NCBI GenBank assembly: GCA_030679025.1 | Contig: JAUXTV010000192.1 | Coordinates: 1-10,127, forward strand | Length of the DNA: 10,127 nt | Direction of reading: 5' to 3' | Source of the DNA: Candidatus Woesearchaeota archaeon | GTDB lineage: Archaea > Nanobdellota > Nanobdellia > SCGC-AAA011-G17 > UBA489 | Part shown: piece after piece, positions 1-5,776 of the stretch | Layout: each line of letters opens with the position of its first letter | How positions within the stretch are numbered: the first letter of the stretch is position 1 | Made by a program: the position numbers and the translations under genes | Notes under the pieces: model-generated | What the model saw: only the letters and a program-made list of their open reading frames with translations | Told to the model about the DNA's origin: nothing | Databases searched by the model: none

Positions 1-1
1 T

Positions 2-439
2 CCATCTCTAGCAACTGGCAATGCTATATCTCCAGATGCTGCACTCCTAAGCATTCTCAGAAGCAACTTTTTCCTTTTGGGATTATGCTTCTTTTTGAGT
101 TTTATTTTTGGTTTTGGAGGACTACTGCTCTTATTATGGAATAGTTCTGTCTTTGGTATTGCAATTGCTTTGTTTATCCAGAAAGGAGTGTATGCAACGA
201 GCATGCTTGTTCCTTTAGCATTCATTCGCTATTTATTGCATGGACTGCCAGAAGTAGTTTCTTTTTTTATGGCTAGCTTGGGAGGTAGTGTTTTATCCTT
301 TGCAGTACTAAGACACGATTTACGTGGAGAACATGGAAAAAGAATATTTCAAGACGGACTTACTTTAACAATTGCATCCGTCTTGTTGTTGATTTTAAGC
401 GCACTTATAGAAGTGTTCTTGACGCCGTACTTTTTTTAA
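2..439 (+). CDS. SpoIIM-like (stage II sporulation protein M family) membrane protein, 5'-truncated by window edge
   Basis: The frame is open from the first complete codon (base 2) to TAA at 437-439, so the gene begins outside the window and the internal TTG at 77 is not its start. About 145 residues are visible. A helix (LLGLCFFLSFIFGFG) leads into a hydrophobic stretch. Next comes an amphipathic core with HGLPEVVSFFMASLGG, which resembles the H-G-x-P/E-x4-hydrophobic core of the SpoIIM/DUF95 membrane family. The chain ends in another membrane segment (LLLILSALIEVFL). At least three to four transmembrane helices are likely. In Bacillus, SpoIIM takes part in engulfment; archaeal members have no established role, so only an integral membrane function is supported. 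Its stop overlaps the stop of the convergent gene in the palindrome TTAA. Family assignment is by motif memory only. Confidence 0.72.
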   Translation, partial: PSLATGNAISPDAALLSILRSNFFLLGLCFFLSFIFGFGGLLLLLWNSSVFGIAIALFIQKGVYATSMLVPLAFIRYLLHGLPEVVSFFMASLGGSVLSFAVLRHDLRGEHGKRIFQDGLTLTIASVLLLILSALIEVFLTPYFF

Positions 440-1248
440 GCACGGTAACGTCTTGAAACTCTAACTATACCATAGATAACTACACCAACTAATAAGATAG
501 TTATGATAGTGCCTATCGGGTTTTTTGTAGCCAAATCAGCAATTGCACGACCTGTTAATCTTAGGAAGCCTGCATCTTCAGTTGCTGGCTCATTAGTAGC
601 GCCTGCTTGCTGTGCAAGTCCTGTCTCAGAAGTCTCTTCTGGTGCAGGTGCATTGTTGTTGTTATTAGGAGCTGTGGTTCTTGTGTTTGGTGTGGTTGAT
701 GGTCTTGTGTTGATAGTTCTACCATTATTGTTTCCATTACCGCCACCAGGATTTCCGCCTGTATTTCCACCATTGTTATTTGGATTTATAATGACTGGAG
801 TTTCTACAGGGGCTGGACTTACAAAAATTGAATTTGGATCTTCTACACGTACTGGTGGAACAGATATACTGTTAGGATCTTCTACAGGAGCTGGTGCTAC
901 TTGGATTTCAGTAGGATATTCTACAGGAGCTGGAGATACTGGAATTGAATTTGGATCTTCTACAGGAGCTGGTGCTACTGGGATTGAATTTGGATCTTCT
1001 ACACGTACTGGTGGAACAGGTATTACTATTACATTAGGATTTTCTACAAGCACGGGAGTTACAGGTATATTGTTAGGATCTTCTACAATTACTGGTGGAA
1101 CACGTACATTGTTAGGATCTTCTACAGGAGCGGGTGGAACTGAAACTGGAGCTTGTTGCATAACATTGCTTGCTGCAAAAGTTTGCACTCCTAAGAACAT
1201 AGTTATTAAGAAAACTAGTAAAATTTGTTTTAAGTTATGGGAATTCAT
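436..1248 (-). CDS. Secreted, C-terminally membrane-anchored Pro/Val repeat protein (surface stalk-like)
   Basis: This gene encodes 270 residues. Residues 1-26 form a signal peptide (LKQILLVFLITMFLG core, AxA-type site near TFA-A). Residues 35-153 are nine copies of a 13-residue unit, roughly I-x-V-x-P-x-x-V-E-D-P-N-S, with one 2-residue insertion at 74-75. Residues 154-205 are Asn/Gly/Thr-rich and unstructured. Residues 206-230 are acidic. Residues about 244-262 form one membrane helix, followed by an Arg-rich tail (RVSRRYRA) that should face the cytoplasm. The outside part would be an extended, proline-rich stalk. The start is supported by GGAGG 8 nt upstream and by a good TATA box. No enzymatic domain is visible, and I do not recognise the protein. 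A cell-surface or envelope-spanning role is inferred from topology alone. Confidence 0.85.
   Translation of the reverse strand: MNSHNLKQILLVFLITMFLGVQTFAASNVMQQAPVSVPPAPVEDPNNVRVPPVIVEDPNNIPVTPVLVENPNVIVIPVPPVRVEDPNSIPVAPAPVEDPNSIPVSPAPVEYPTEIQVAPAPVEDPNSISVPPVRVEDPNSIFVSPAPVETPVIINPNNNGGNTGGNPGGGNGNNNGRTINTRPSTTPNTRTTAPNNNNNAPAPEETSETGLAQQAGATNEPATEDAGFLRLTGRAIADLATKNPIGTIITILLVGVVIYGIVRVSRRYRA
790..1146 (-). repeat. Nine tandem 39-nt (13-codon) coding repeats
   Basis: Codons 35-153 of the surface protein gene are nine 13-codon units with one 6-nt insertion. Units differ mainly at positions 2, 4, 6 and 7 (P/S/F/Q, A/P/S/T, A/V, P/R/I/L). The core V-E-D-P-N is conserved in most; unit 3 has ENPN, unit 6 EYPT and unit 9 ETPV. 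The DNA copies stay similar (GGATCTTCTACAGGAGCTGG recurs on the + strand), which suggests expansion by slippage or unequal recombination. Because the period is a multiple of three and the frame is kept, this is a protein repeat, not a CRISPR array. Confidence 0.9.
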
Positions 1249-1256
1249 GATAATTT

Positions 1257-1261
1257 CCTCC
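1257..1261 (-). promoter_or_regulatory. Ribosome binding site of the repeat protein gene
   Basis: GGAGG on the minus strand lies 8 nt upstream of ATG 1248. It is a full match to the archaeal anti-Shine-Dalgarno core and fixes this start. Confidence 0.8.
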
Positions 1262-1267
1262 GAAATC

Positions 1268-1307
1268 TATATACTACAGTATATATGACTGGTATATAAA
1301 GCTTTCG
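1268..1307 (-). promoter_or_regulatory. TATA/BRE promoter with palindrome at the transcription start
   Basis: Read on the minus strand, CGAAAGCTTTATATACC at about 1291-1307 gives a BRE-like CGAAAG followed by the TATA box TTTATATA (1293-1300). The expected transcription start, about 26 nt downstream, is near 1270, which leaves a leader of about 22 nt containing the GGAGG. An 18-bp palindrome, TATATACT-AC-AGTATATA (1268-1285), lies between the TATA box and the transcription start. It could be an operator, though AT-rich DNA makes short palindromes less surprising. Confidence 0.7.
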
Positions 1308-1376
1308 GGATTTCCGTTGTTCTTCCGGCACTTCAATAAAGACAATATAAGGGGTTGTAAAATAAATAGTTCATAG

Positions 1377-1384
1377 AAAAAATT
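1377..1384 (-). terminator. Candidate oligo-T terminator after the helical-repeat gene
   Basis: Just past the TAA at 1390-1392, the minus strand reads TTTAATTTTTTC. Archaeal RNA polymerase commonly terminates at U-rich tracts without a hairpin. Only the T run supports this. Confidence 0.4.
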
Positions 1385-1389
1385 AAACT

Positions 1390-2592
1390 TTATGCTTGAT
1401 ACTTCATAGCTAATCCTCTTAATGTAGATGGCTCAACGCCCTTCTGACTTGCTATAGTATTTATGACATAATCAATTCCTTTTTCATCTCTTTTTCTTGA
1501 GCTATTTCCTTTAAAAAAAGATAAAGCCCATGCAGGATTAACTGAGAACATTGCTTCACGAGCGCGTTGAGTTCTTGCCTCATCTCCCATCGTGAAAGCC
1601 AATTCATGTGCTTTGTCCATGTGATTTCCTTTTTCTGTACTTTGAGCCACCATTAAAGCTTCATAAGCCTCTACTTGACCAGCCTGATCATTAGTTGCAA
1701 GATGCATGTATCCATGATGATTCTTTATGGCGTCATCAATAAGTTTAGTTCTGATAGCTGCGATATAAGTTCCATCAAGACTACCTTTGCCGTCAACCCA
1801 GTAACGATAAGCCTCATCGAATTTACCTTTCTTGTTTGCGCGCTTACTTAACTCTTGTAGTTTTTGTTCATCTTGCAAACGATAAGCAATCCTTACTTGC
1901 ACTTCGAAAGGTGCACTCTCATAAGCTTTTTCGAGATGAGGTTTTGTAACTTGAGAGGGTTCTAATGCTCTGTGCTCATTTCTGTAGCGCTCAAGAGCTA
2001 ATCCTGCTTGAACAGCTGCTGCTACTTCGTCTCCTTCAAAACCTGTAGCTACAAAAACTCGATATGCTTCTAGAGGTTGTGAAGTTGCGTGATGTCTAGC
2101 CCAAGGTAAAAGTAATTCTTGTTCTGTTGCGAGTTCTTGATCTTTATGGAAATGATATATATCTGCTTCTTTCACAACTCTTTGGTGTAAAGTAGCTTTC
2201 TGTTCTGGAGATAATGTAACACTATGTGCTTTAACGAACTTAAACATTGTAAAAGTTCCAATCCTCCTACTAGTTCGGGAAGGATCTACTTCCTCTGTTA
2301 AATATTTTGACACAATTGCTTGTAATCTAGTTTCTTTTTGAGTGGGATCGCTTAGAGCTATTGCTTCCAACATTCTTATATTGACATTATCATCGTCACT
2401 ACTTATAGCTTGATTAAATAAGGTTGTTAAATTAGCAGTATCGCCGATTGCTGCGAAATGACGTACAGCCTCATCATATTTTCTTTCAGCTAATGCTCTC
2501 TGACCAGCAACTTGGTCTATTGCTTGTCTTTTTTGAGTTCCTTGAGGATCCCCTGTAAAATATTGAGCAGGAATATGACTAACAACAGCCAT
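1390..2592 (-). CDS. Alpha-helical (TPR/solenoid-like) protein, large C-terminal part of an interrupted reading frame
   Basis: From ATG 2592 this encodes 400 residues, almost entirely predicted helical, with TPR-like helix pairs such as RALAERKYDEAVRHFAAIGD (residues 32-51) and later KFDEAYRYW and LEAYRVFVATG. There is no signal peptide, membrane helix or catalytic motif. The frame stays open upstream of ATG 2592 for 32 more protein-like codons, until TAA at 2689-2691. That TAA is also the stop of the upstream 91-residue reading frame. No good ribosome binding site precedes ATG 2592 (only a weak AGGT 12 nt away), and no ATG, GTG or TTG lies in the 32-codon extension. It is therefore probably the distal part of one gene of about 524 codons starting at 2964. 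It may be truncated, read through, or affected by a base error. I do not recognise the family; a scaffold or interaction role is only inferred from helical repeats. Confidence 0.7.
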   Translation of the reverse strand: MAVVSHIPAQYFTGDPQGTQKRQAIDQVAGQRALAERKYDEAVRHFAAIGDTANLTTLFNQAISSDDDNVNIRMLEAIALSDPTQKETRLQAIVSKYLTEEVDPSRTSRRIGTFTMFKFVKAHSVTLSPEQKATLHQRVVKEADIYHFHKDQELATEQELLLPWARHHATSQPLEAYRVFVATGFEGDEVAAAVQAGLALERYRNEHRALEPSQVTKPHLEKAYESAPFEVQVRIAYRLQDEQKLQELSKRANKKGKFDEAYRYWVDGKGSLDGTYIAAIRTKLIDDAIKNHHGYMHLATNDQAGQVEAYEALMVAQSTEKGNHMDKAHELAFTMGDEARTQRAREAMFSVNPAWALSFFKGNSSRKRDEKGIDYVINTIASQKGVEPSTLRGLAMKYQA

Positions 2593-2688
2593 AAGATCAT
2601 CATAACCTAGAGAAGTGCTGGTTGCTAATCTAAATAATAATTCATGTTCTTTTGCTTTGACTAGCGTGTCTAAAGTAAAGTCTGTTAG

Positions 2689-2964
2689 TTAGTCAGTACG
2701 TTGTTGTGCAGCTGCAACTATTTTTTCTCGTAGCTCAGCACGATCTCCTTCGAATAAAGCATCAGCCTTGCCTAATCCACCATAAAGCATGGCTATAACT
2801 GTTGGCCATTTACCCATTCTTAATTTTTCATCAATAATAGCATTAGCAAGTCTACCTCTTTCTAAAAGTGGAAAATTAGTAAGTTCGCCATTAGCCAAGA
2901 ATTTGTCTTCTAAACCCAGAGCAGTAAGAGCGCCACCAAGATTTGGTGTTTGAGTATCAGTCAT
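2689..2964 (-). CDS. N-terminal part of the helical-repeat gene, ending at an in-frame TAA
   Basis: This is a 91-residue frame from ATG 2964 to TAA 2689-2691. I chose ATG 2964 rather than ATG 2988 because the TATA box TATATAAA (2988-2995) is centred about 27 nt upstream of 2964, typical for leaderless archaeal transcripts; the 2988 codon would lie inside the promoter. The protein begins MTDTQTPNLGGALTALG and is then helical (LEDKFLANGEL, LANAIIDEKLRMGKWPTVIAML), in the same style as the downstream frame. It shares its reading frame with 1390-2592, separated by the stop and 32 codons. It may be a separate small protein, but I favour one interrupted gene. No known domain recognised. Confidence 0.6.
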   Translation of the reverse strand: MTDTQTPNLGGALTALGLEDKFLANGELTNFPLLERGRLANAIIDEKLRMGKWPTVIAMLYGGLGKADALFEGDRAELREKIVAAAQQRTD

Positions 2965-2987
2965 GATTGAAGAAACAGCACTTCTCA

Positions 2988-2995
2988 TTTATATA
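2988..2995 (-). promoter_or_regulatory. TATA box for leaderless transcription from 2964
   Basis: TATATAAA on the minus strand is centred about 27 nt from ATG 2964. No Shine-Dalgarno precedes that ATG, which is consistent with a leaderless mRNA. Confidence 0.6.
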
Positions 2996-3066
2996 GCTAT
3001 CTCATCTTGACCAAGGGACAAAAATTACTTGCATTTCAAGAATGCTTCTCATAGGGGGTGGGAACA

Positions 3067-3074
3067 TTTAAAAA
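3067..3074 (+). promoter_or_regulatory. TATA-like box for leaderless transcription of the CARF-like gene
   Basis: ATTTAAAA/TTTAAAAA at about 3067-3074 is centred some 26 nt upstream of ATG 3097. It supports ATG 3097 over the upstream GTG at 3058, since a start at 3058 would place the promoter inside the gene. An inverted repeat, GCATT-TCAAG-AATGC (3031-3045), lies just upstream in this divergent intergenic region. Confidence 0.5.
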
Positions 3075-3096
3075 TGGGAAATGGCTAAATGCTACT

Positions 3097-3453
3097 ATGA
3101 CAGAACTTGTTGCTTGTTTGAGTACAGGAAAGGGCACTTGGGGTCATGTCAATAGATTAATAGATGATATTCAATGGGATAAAATAATTCTGTTTACGAA
3201 TGCTTATGGGAAAGAAAATTTTACTGCTAATGCCAAAACTGAAGTCATAGTTATTGATCCTGAACAAGGATTGAAAGAGTTAAGAGATGTCATGTTTAAC
3301 GAACTCAAGGCTAAAGTCAAAAGCGCTGAAATTGCTGTTAATTTTATTTCTGGTACTGGCAGAGAACATATGGCTCTTATGAGCGCAGCTTTGAAACTGG
3401 GTGTTGGTGTCAGACTGATGGCATTGACTAAAGAAGGCGCTGAGGAAATCTAG
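3097..3453 (+). CDS. Small Rossmann-type, CARF-like protein of unknown function
   Basis: From ATG 3097 to TAG 3451-3453 this encodes 118 residues. Predicted strands and helices alternate: strand ELVACLS, Gly-rich turn STGKGTWGH, helix VNRLIDDI, strand KIILFTN, strand EVIVID, long helix LKELRDVMFNELKAKV, strand IAVNFI, then SGTGREHMALMSAALKLG and strand VRLMALT. The S-G-T-G-x-x-H-M loop followed by a helix resembles the TGGTKxM loop of CARF ligand-binding domains. CARF proteins sense cyclic oligoadenylates, but this is a weak fold-level analogy, and no effector domain or CRISPR genes are present. It is more safely called a conserved-looking nucleotide-binding-type fold. It converges on the HEPN gene, sharing the stop palindrome CTAG. 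Its last codons reappear as a remnant at 4624-4653. Confidence 0.75.
   Translation: MTELVACLSTGKGTWGHVNRLIDDIQWDKIILFTNAYGKENFTANAKTEVIVIDPEQGLKELRDVMFNELKAKVKSAEIAVNFISGTGREHMALMSAALKLGVGVRLMALTKEGAEEI
3424..3451 (+). repeat. Left copy of 28-bp imperfect direct repeat flanking the HEPN/MNT module
   Basis: The last nine codons of the CARF-like gene plus the first T of its stop match 4624-4651 at 23 of 28 positions. All five differences are transitions. The two copies are offset by exactly 1200 bp. Confidence 0.75.
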
Positions 3454-3977
3454 GGTTTATCTGTCAGTATAAAATTTTCTAGTTCAAGCTTGATTTTGTC
3501 GAAGAGATCTTTGGTTCTTTTCTTAAGAGCTTGGAATTCCTCTTCTGCAAGAAGAGTTTTTGTGCTGTATTGCATTCTTTCCCTGATGTCTAATATTTTC
3601 TCACTGTGCTCGAGATCTTCATTTATACTTCTGTCAAAAATTTCTTTCACATCTGTTACCGTAAGCAAGGTGAGTTCTCCTTTAGAGATCCATTCTTCCA
3701 TAAGTATAAAGGTGCAAGATTGATTGCGAGACTCATAACCTCTTTGTACTAGAACTGCTAGTAGACCATGATAAAGAGCATAAAATGCAGCACTTGCAGA
3801 CCAGTCACTATATCCTAAGTCATGAAAGCTTGTGATTGCCGCTAAATTATGCTGGGCCTTAGTCAAATACTCTTTGGAAAGTTGTGCATCTGGTTTTATT
3901 TTTCTCAATCCTTTATGTCTTTCATGACCATGTTGACCTTCATCTAAGCATTTCTTGAGCTTTTCATTCACTGACAT
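3450..3977 (-). CDS. HEPN-domain protein (toxin-type partner of MNT)
   Basis: This 175-residue, all-helical protein carries the HEPN core at about residues 33-140. It has SKEYLTKAQHNL, the tyrosine/alanine-rich helix SASAAFYALYHGLLAVLVQRG (58-80), then YESRNQSCTFIL (81-92) and IRERMQY (131-137), all typical of the PF05168-like HEPN group. In HEPN/MNT toxin-antitoxin pairs the HEPN protein is usually an RNase and the MNT enzyme inactivates it by adding AMP. No R-x4-6-H RNase motif is visible in this protein, so activity is uncertain. Translation is coupled to MNT: the genes overlap by 14 nt, and AGGTGAT (3983-3989) lies 5 nt before ATG 3977. The stop overlaps that of the CARF-like gene. HEPN membership is well supported; the toxin role is inference from the pair. 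Confidence 0.88.
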   Translation of the reverse strand: MSVNEKLKKCLDEGQHGHERHKGLRKIKPDAQLSKEYLTKAQHNLAAITSFHDLGYSDWSASAAFYALYHGLLAVLVQRGYESRNQSCTFILMEEWISKGELTLLTVTDVKEIFDRSINEDLEHSEKILDIRERMQYSTKTLLAEEEFQALKKRTKDLFDKIKLELENFILTDKP

Positions 3978-4551
3978 TTGCTATCACCTTCACCAAAACG
4001 TCAAATCCCCAGAGTACAATGCCTTTTTTTATGACTTCAGCAATAACAGGATCTTTCTTTTTGATATTCTGCTCTAGATCTTTAGTGGTTTGAATAATAT
4101 CTTGTATTTTGATGGGTGTAATCTCTTGTACTTTGCTCAACATTTGCTTATATTTTTCAAAGTTCTTTTTTTCAAGAACAAATACTATGTCGAGATCTGC
4201 CGGATTTTTTTTTGCTGTAGTGTATGATCCAAAAATAATACAGATTTGAGTCATTGATTTCAGTGGTTTGAGATCCTCGGTACGTAATTTTATTCTTCCT
4301 TGCAATGTAGTTGCCATAAAGGCAAGATTGAGTATATTGCGCGTTTTTTCATTTTCAAAATTAAGTTTGTATGATCTGATGTTGGCAATCGTTTTTGCGT
4401 TTAGAACGTCTTCTTTTTCCCATTTAGAAAGGAGCTTGTAAGCACCATTAGGCGTAAGTTTGCATTCTCTAGCAATATCGTTAATAGAATAGTCTTTTCC
4501 AATACTTGCTGCCAAAAAACGCAAGACTTGTTTTTCATTGACTGTTAACAT
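3964..4551 (-). CDS. Winged-helix / minimal nucleotidyltransferase (MNT) fusion, antitoxin-type
   Basis: This gene encodes 195 residues. Residues 1-65 form a winged helix-turn-helix (VNEKQVLRFLAASIG, YSINDIARECKLTPNGAYKLLSKWEKEDVL). Residues about 100-182 form a Pol-beta-type minimal nucleotidyltransferase: IIFGSYTTAKKNPADLDIVF gives the GS-x-DxD motif (G108-S109, D119, D121), and D151 is a possible third acidic residue. The C-terminal piece (DPVIAEVIKKGIVLWG) is typical of MNT proteins. Known relatives AMPylate their HEPN partner to block it; the fused wing could also bind DNA and repress the operon. The start is supported by AGGTG (4557-4561) 5 nt upstream and a TATA box at 4587-4594. It is the first gene of a two-gene operon, overlapping HEPN by 14 nt. 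Confidence 0.88.
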   Translation of the reverse strand: MLTVNEKQVLRFLAASIGKDYSINDIARECKLTPNGAYKLLSKWEKEDVLNAKTIANIRSYKLNFENEKTRNILNLAFMATTLQGRIKLRTEDLKPLKSMTQICIIFGSYTTAKKNPADLDIVFVLEKKNFEKYKQMLSKVQEITPIKIQDIIQTTKDLEQNIKKKDPVIAEVIKKGIVLWGFDVLVKVIANVSE

Positions 4552-4556
4552 TCATA

Positions 4557-4606
4557 CACCTTTAGTTGATAACTATACACTATAAGTATATAAGCATAGT
4601 GGTTAT
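4557..4606 (-). promoter_or_regulatory. Promoter, RBS and imperfect dyad (possible operator) of the MNT-HEPN operon
   Basis: Minus-strand elements are SD AGGTG (4557-4561) and TATA box CTTATATA (4587-4594), with an expected start near 4564. Around the TATA box lies an imperfect inverted repeat. The left arm is ATAAC-TATA-CACTAT (4569-4583), and the right arm ATAGTG-GTTAT (4596-4606) is its complement without the central TATA. Its position suits repression by the operon's own winged-helix MNT protein; that is inference. Confidence 0.6.
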
Positions 4607-4617
4607 GTATCTGATGT

Positions 4618-4653
4618 GTGGAGTTGACCAAAGAGAGTGTTGAGGAAATCTGA
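4618..4653 (+). pseudogene. 3'-end remnant of a second CARF-like gene copy / right flank of the HEPN-MNT module
   Basis: GTG GAG TTG ACC AAA GAG AGT GTT GAG GAA ATC TGA encodes V-E-L-T-K-E-S-V-E-E-I-stop. The intact gene at 3424-3453 ends L-T-K-E-G-A-E-E-I-stop. The repeat proper (4624-4651) is 23/28 identical with only transitions. Resemblance continues at CTGATG (4611-4616, compare 3415-3420) with a 4-nt length difference. An in-frame TGA at 4612-4614 shows that nothing longer survives. It sits between the MNT promoter and the cdc6 promoter, bracketing the cassette. It could be the scar of a duplication followed by replacement, or an attachment-site-like direct repeat. Confidence 0.65.
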
Positions 4654-4676
4654 TCTTCTCATGCACCACCATAATC

Positions 4677-4683
4677 TTTATAT
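4677..4683 (+). promoter_or_regulatory. TATA box for leaderless orc1/cdc6 transcription
   Basis: TTTATAT is centred 28 nt upstream of ATG 4708, with no Shine-Dalgarno before the ATG. It appears to be a typical leaderless archaeal promoter. Confidence 0.65.
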
Positions 4684-4707
4684 CTGCTAGTTTGTCTGTA
4701 AGCATCT

Positions 4708-5775
4708 ATGGGTTTATTTGACAATGTCTTGAAAGATAATGAGTCTCTGTTCTTAGATACTTTACCTTTAGATATTGACTTCATTCCCCCTATTCTAGAA
4801 GGCAGAGAGAATGAACAGCAGTATATTGCTACTTGCATTCAACCGCTCTTCAGCAAGAGAAATGGCAAGAATTTATTGATTATGGGTGCTCCTGGTATTG
4901 GGAAGACAGTAGCTACTAAACATGTTTTGAGTGAAGTCCATAAGAAAACTGATGATATCCATACCATTTATCTTAACTGCTGGAAGAAAGATACTCCTCA
5001 TAAGATTGCCTTGGAAATTTGCGATCAGATTGACTTTAAATTTATTCAGAACAGAGACACTAATGACTTATTCAAAGAGATTGCAAGAATTTTAAATAAA
5101 AAAAGTGCTGTGATTGTTTTAGATGAGGTAGATAAGATTACAGATGAACAGATATTTTATCATTTACTCGAAGAAATTAATAGAAGAACTTTAGTCTTGA
5201 TTACTAATAATGAACAATGGCTGACAACCTTAGATGCAAGAGTACGATCACGATTGACTCCAGACCTTCTCGTGTTTAAACCTTACAACTTTGAAGAAAC
5301 CAAGATGATTTTGAAAAAACGTGTTGAGTTCGCTTTTGCTCCCAATGTTTTAGATCCTGTTGCTTTTGAAAAAATTGTAGAGAAAGCCTATAATGCTAAA
5401 GATATTAGAGCTGGATTGTATCTGTTAAAAGAAGCTGGAGAAATTGCAGAACAGAACGCTCAAAGAAAAATTAGTCTCAATCATGCAGAGAAAGCCATAG
5501 GCAAATTACGCGACTTCAAATTAAAAAGCACTGCTACCTTAGATACTCAAGAACAAATGATCTTGGACCTTATTAAAATTAATAATGGATTGACTACCAA
5601 AGAAGTTTATGATCTTTATCAAAAAAAAGGCGGAGATCAAAGCTATTCTAATTTCCATAAGAAAATCAAGTCTTTGGAAGATGGAAAATTTATCTCACTA
5701 GAGGAACGCAATGAAGGACCTCGCAAAGCAACAGTTCTTAGATATGGCATGAAGACATTGCAGGACTTTACGTAA
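4708..5775 (+). CDS. cdc6: Orc1/Cdc6-type replication initiator (AAA+ ATPase)
   Basis: This gene encodes 355 residues, slightly short of the roughly 380-420 common for archaeal Orc1/Cdc6. The AAA+ module has Walker A GAPGIGKT (60-67), Walker B VIVLDEVDK (135-143), sensor 1 around TNN (166-168), an arginine-finger region RVRSRL (178-183), and sensor 2 KDIRAGLYLLKEAGEIAE with R234. A C-terminal winged helix (about 275-355, LTTKEVYDLYQ ... FHKKIKSLEDGKF) should bind origin DNA. The family recognises origin repeats and recruits MCM helicase. All ATPase residues look present, so it is probably active. It is the first gene of a unit with the small gene 1 nt downstream. Archaeal origins often adjoin cdc6, but I found no clear ORB repeat in the 156-bp upstream gap. 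Confidence 0.93.
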   Translation: MGLFDNVLKDNESLFLDTLPLDIDFIPPILEGRENEQQYIATCIQPLFSKRNGKNLLIMGAPGIGKTVATKHVLSEVHKKTDDIHTIYLNCWKKDTPHKIALEICDQIDFKFIQNRDTNDLFKEIARILNKKSAVIVLDEVDKITDEQIFYHLLEEINRRTLVLITNNEQWLTTLDARVRSRLTPDLLVFKPYNFEETKMILKKRVEFAFAPNVLDPVAFEKIVEKAYNAKDIRAGLYLLKEAGEIAEQNAQRKISLNHAEKAIGKLRDFKLKSTATLDTQEQMILDLIKINNGLTTKEVYDLYQKKGGDQSYSNFHKKIKSLEDGKFISLEERNEGPRKATVLRYGMKTLQDFT

Positions 5776-5776
5776 G

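Noticed and set aside
561..773. Second minus-strand frame of 70 codons inside the repeat protein gene
   Set aside because: Glu/Thr/His-rich product of a shifted reading of low-complexity DNA, without a start signal.
790..1146. Possible CRISPR array from the regular 39-nt spacing
   Set aside because: The period is a whole number of codons, there are no unique spacers, and the translation is a coherent repeat protein.
503..1288. Long + strand frame (261 codons) antisense to the repeat protein gene
   Set aside because: It mirrors the in-frame 39-nt repeats of the minus-strand gene, which keep both strands open. The minus gene has a signal peptide, RBS and TATA box; this frame has none.
3058..3096. 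GTG 3058 as start of the CARF-like gene
   Set aside because: The GGGGG next to it is too close to act as an RBS, and the TATA-like box at 3067-3074 points to ATG 3097.
3490..3723. 77-codon + strand frame inside HEPN
   Set aside because: Antisense shadow of a clear HEPN coding region.
4552..4707. Replication origin beside cdc6
   Set aside because: The gap is AT-rich with a dyad, but I see no recognisable ORB repeats with their G-rich end. The features are better explained by two promoters and the gene remnant.
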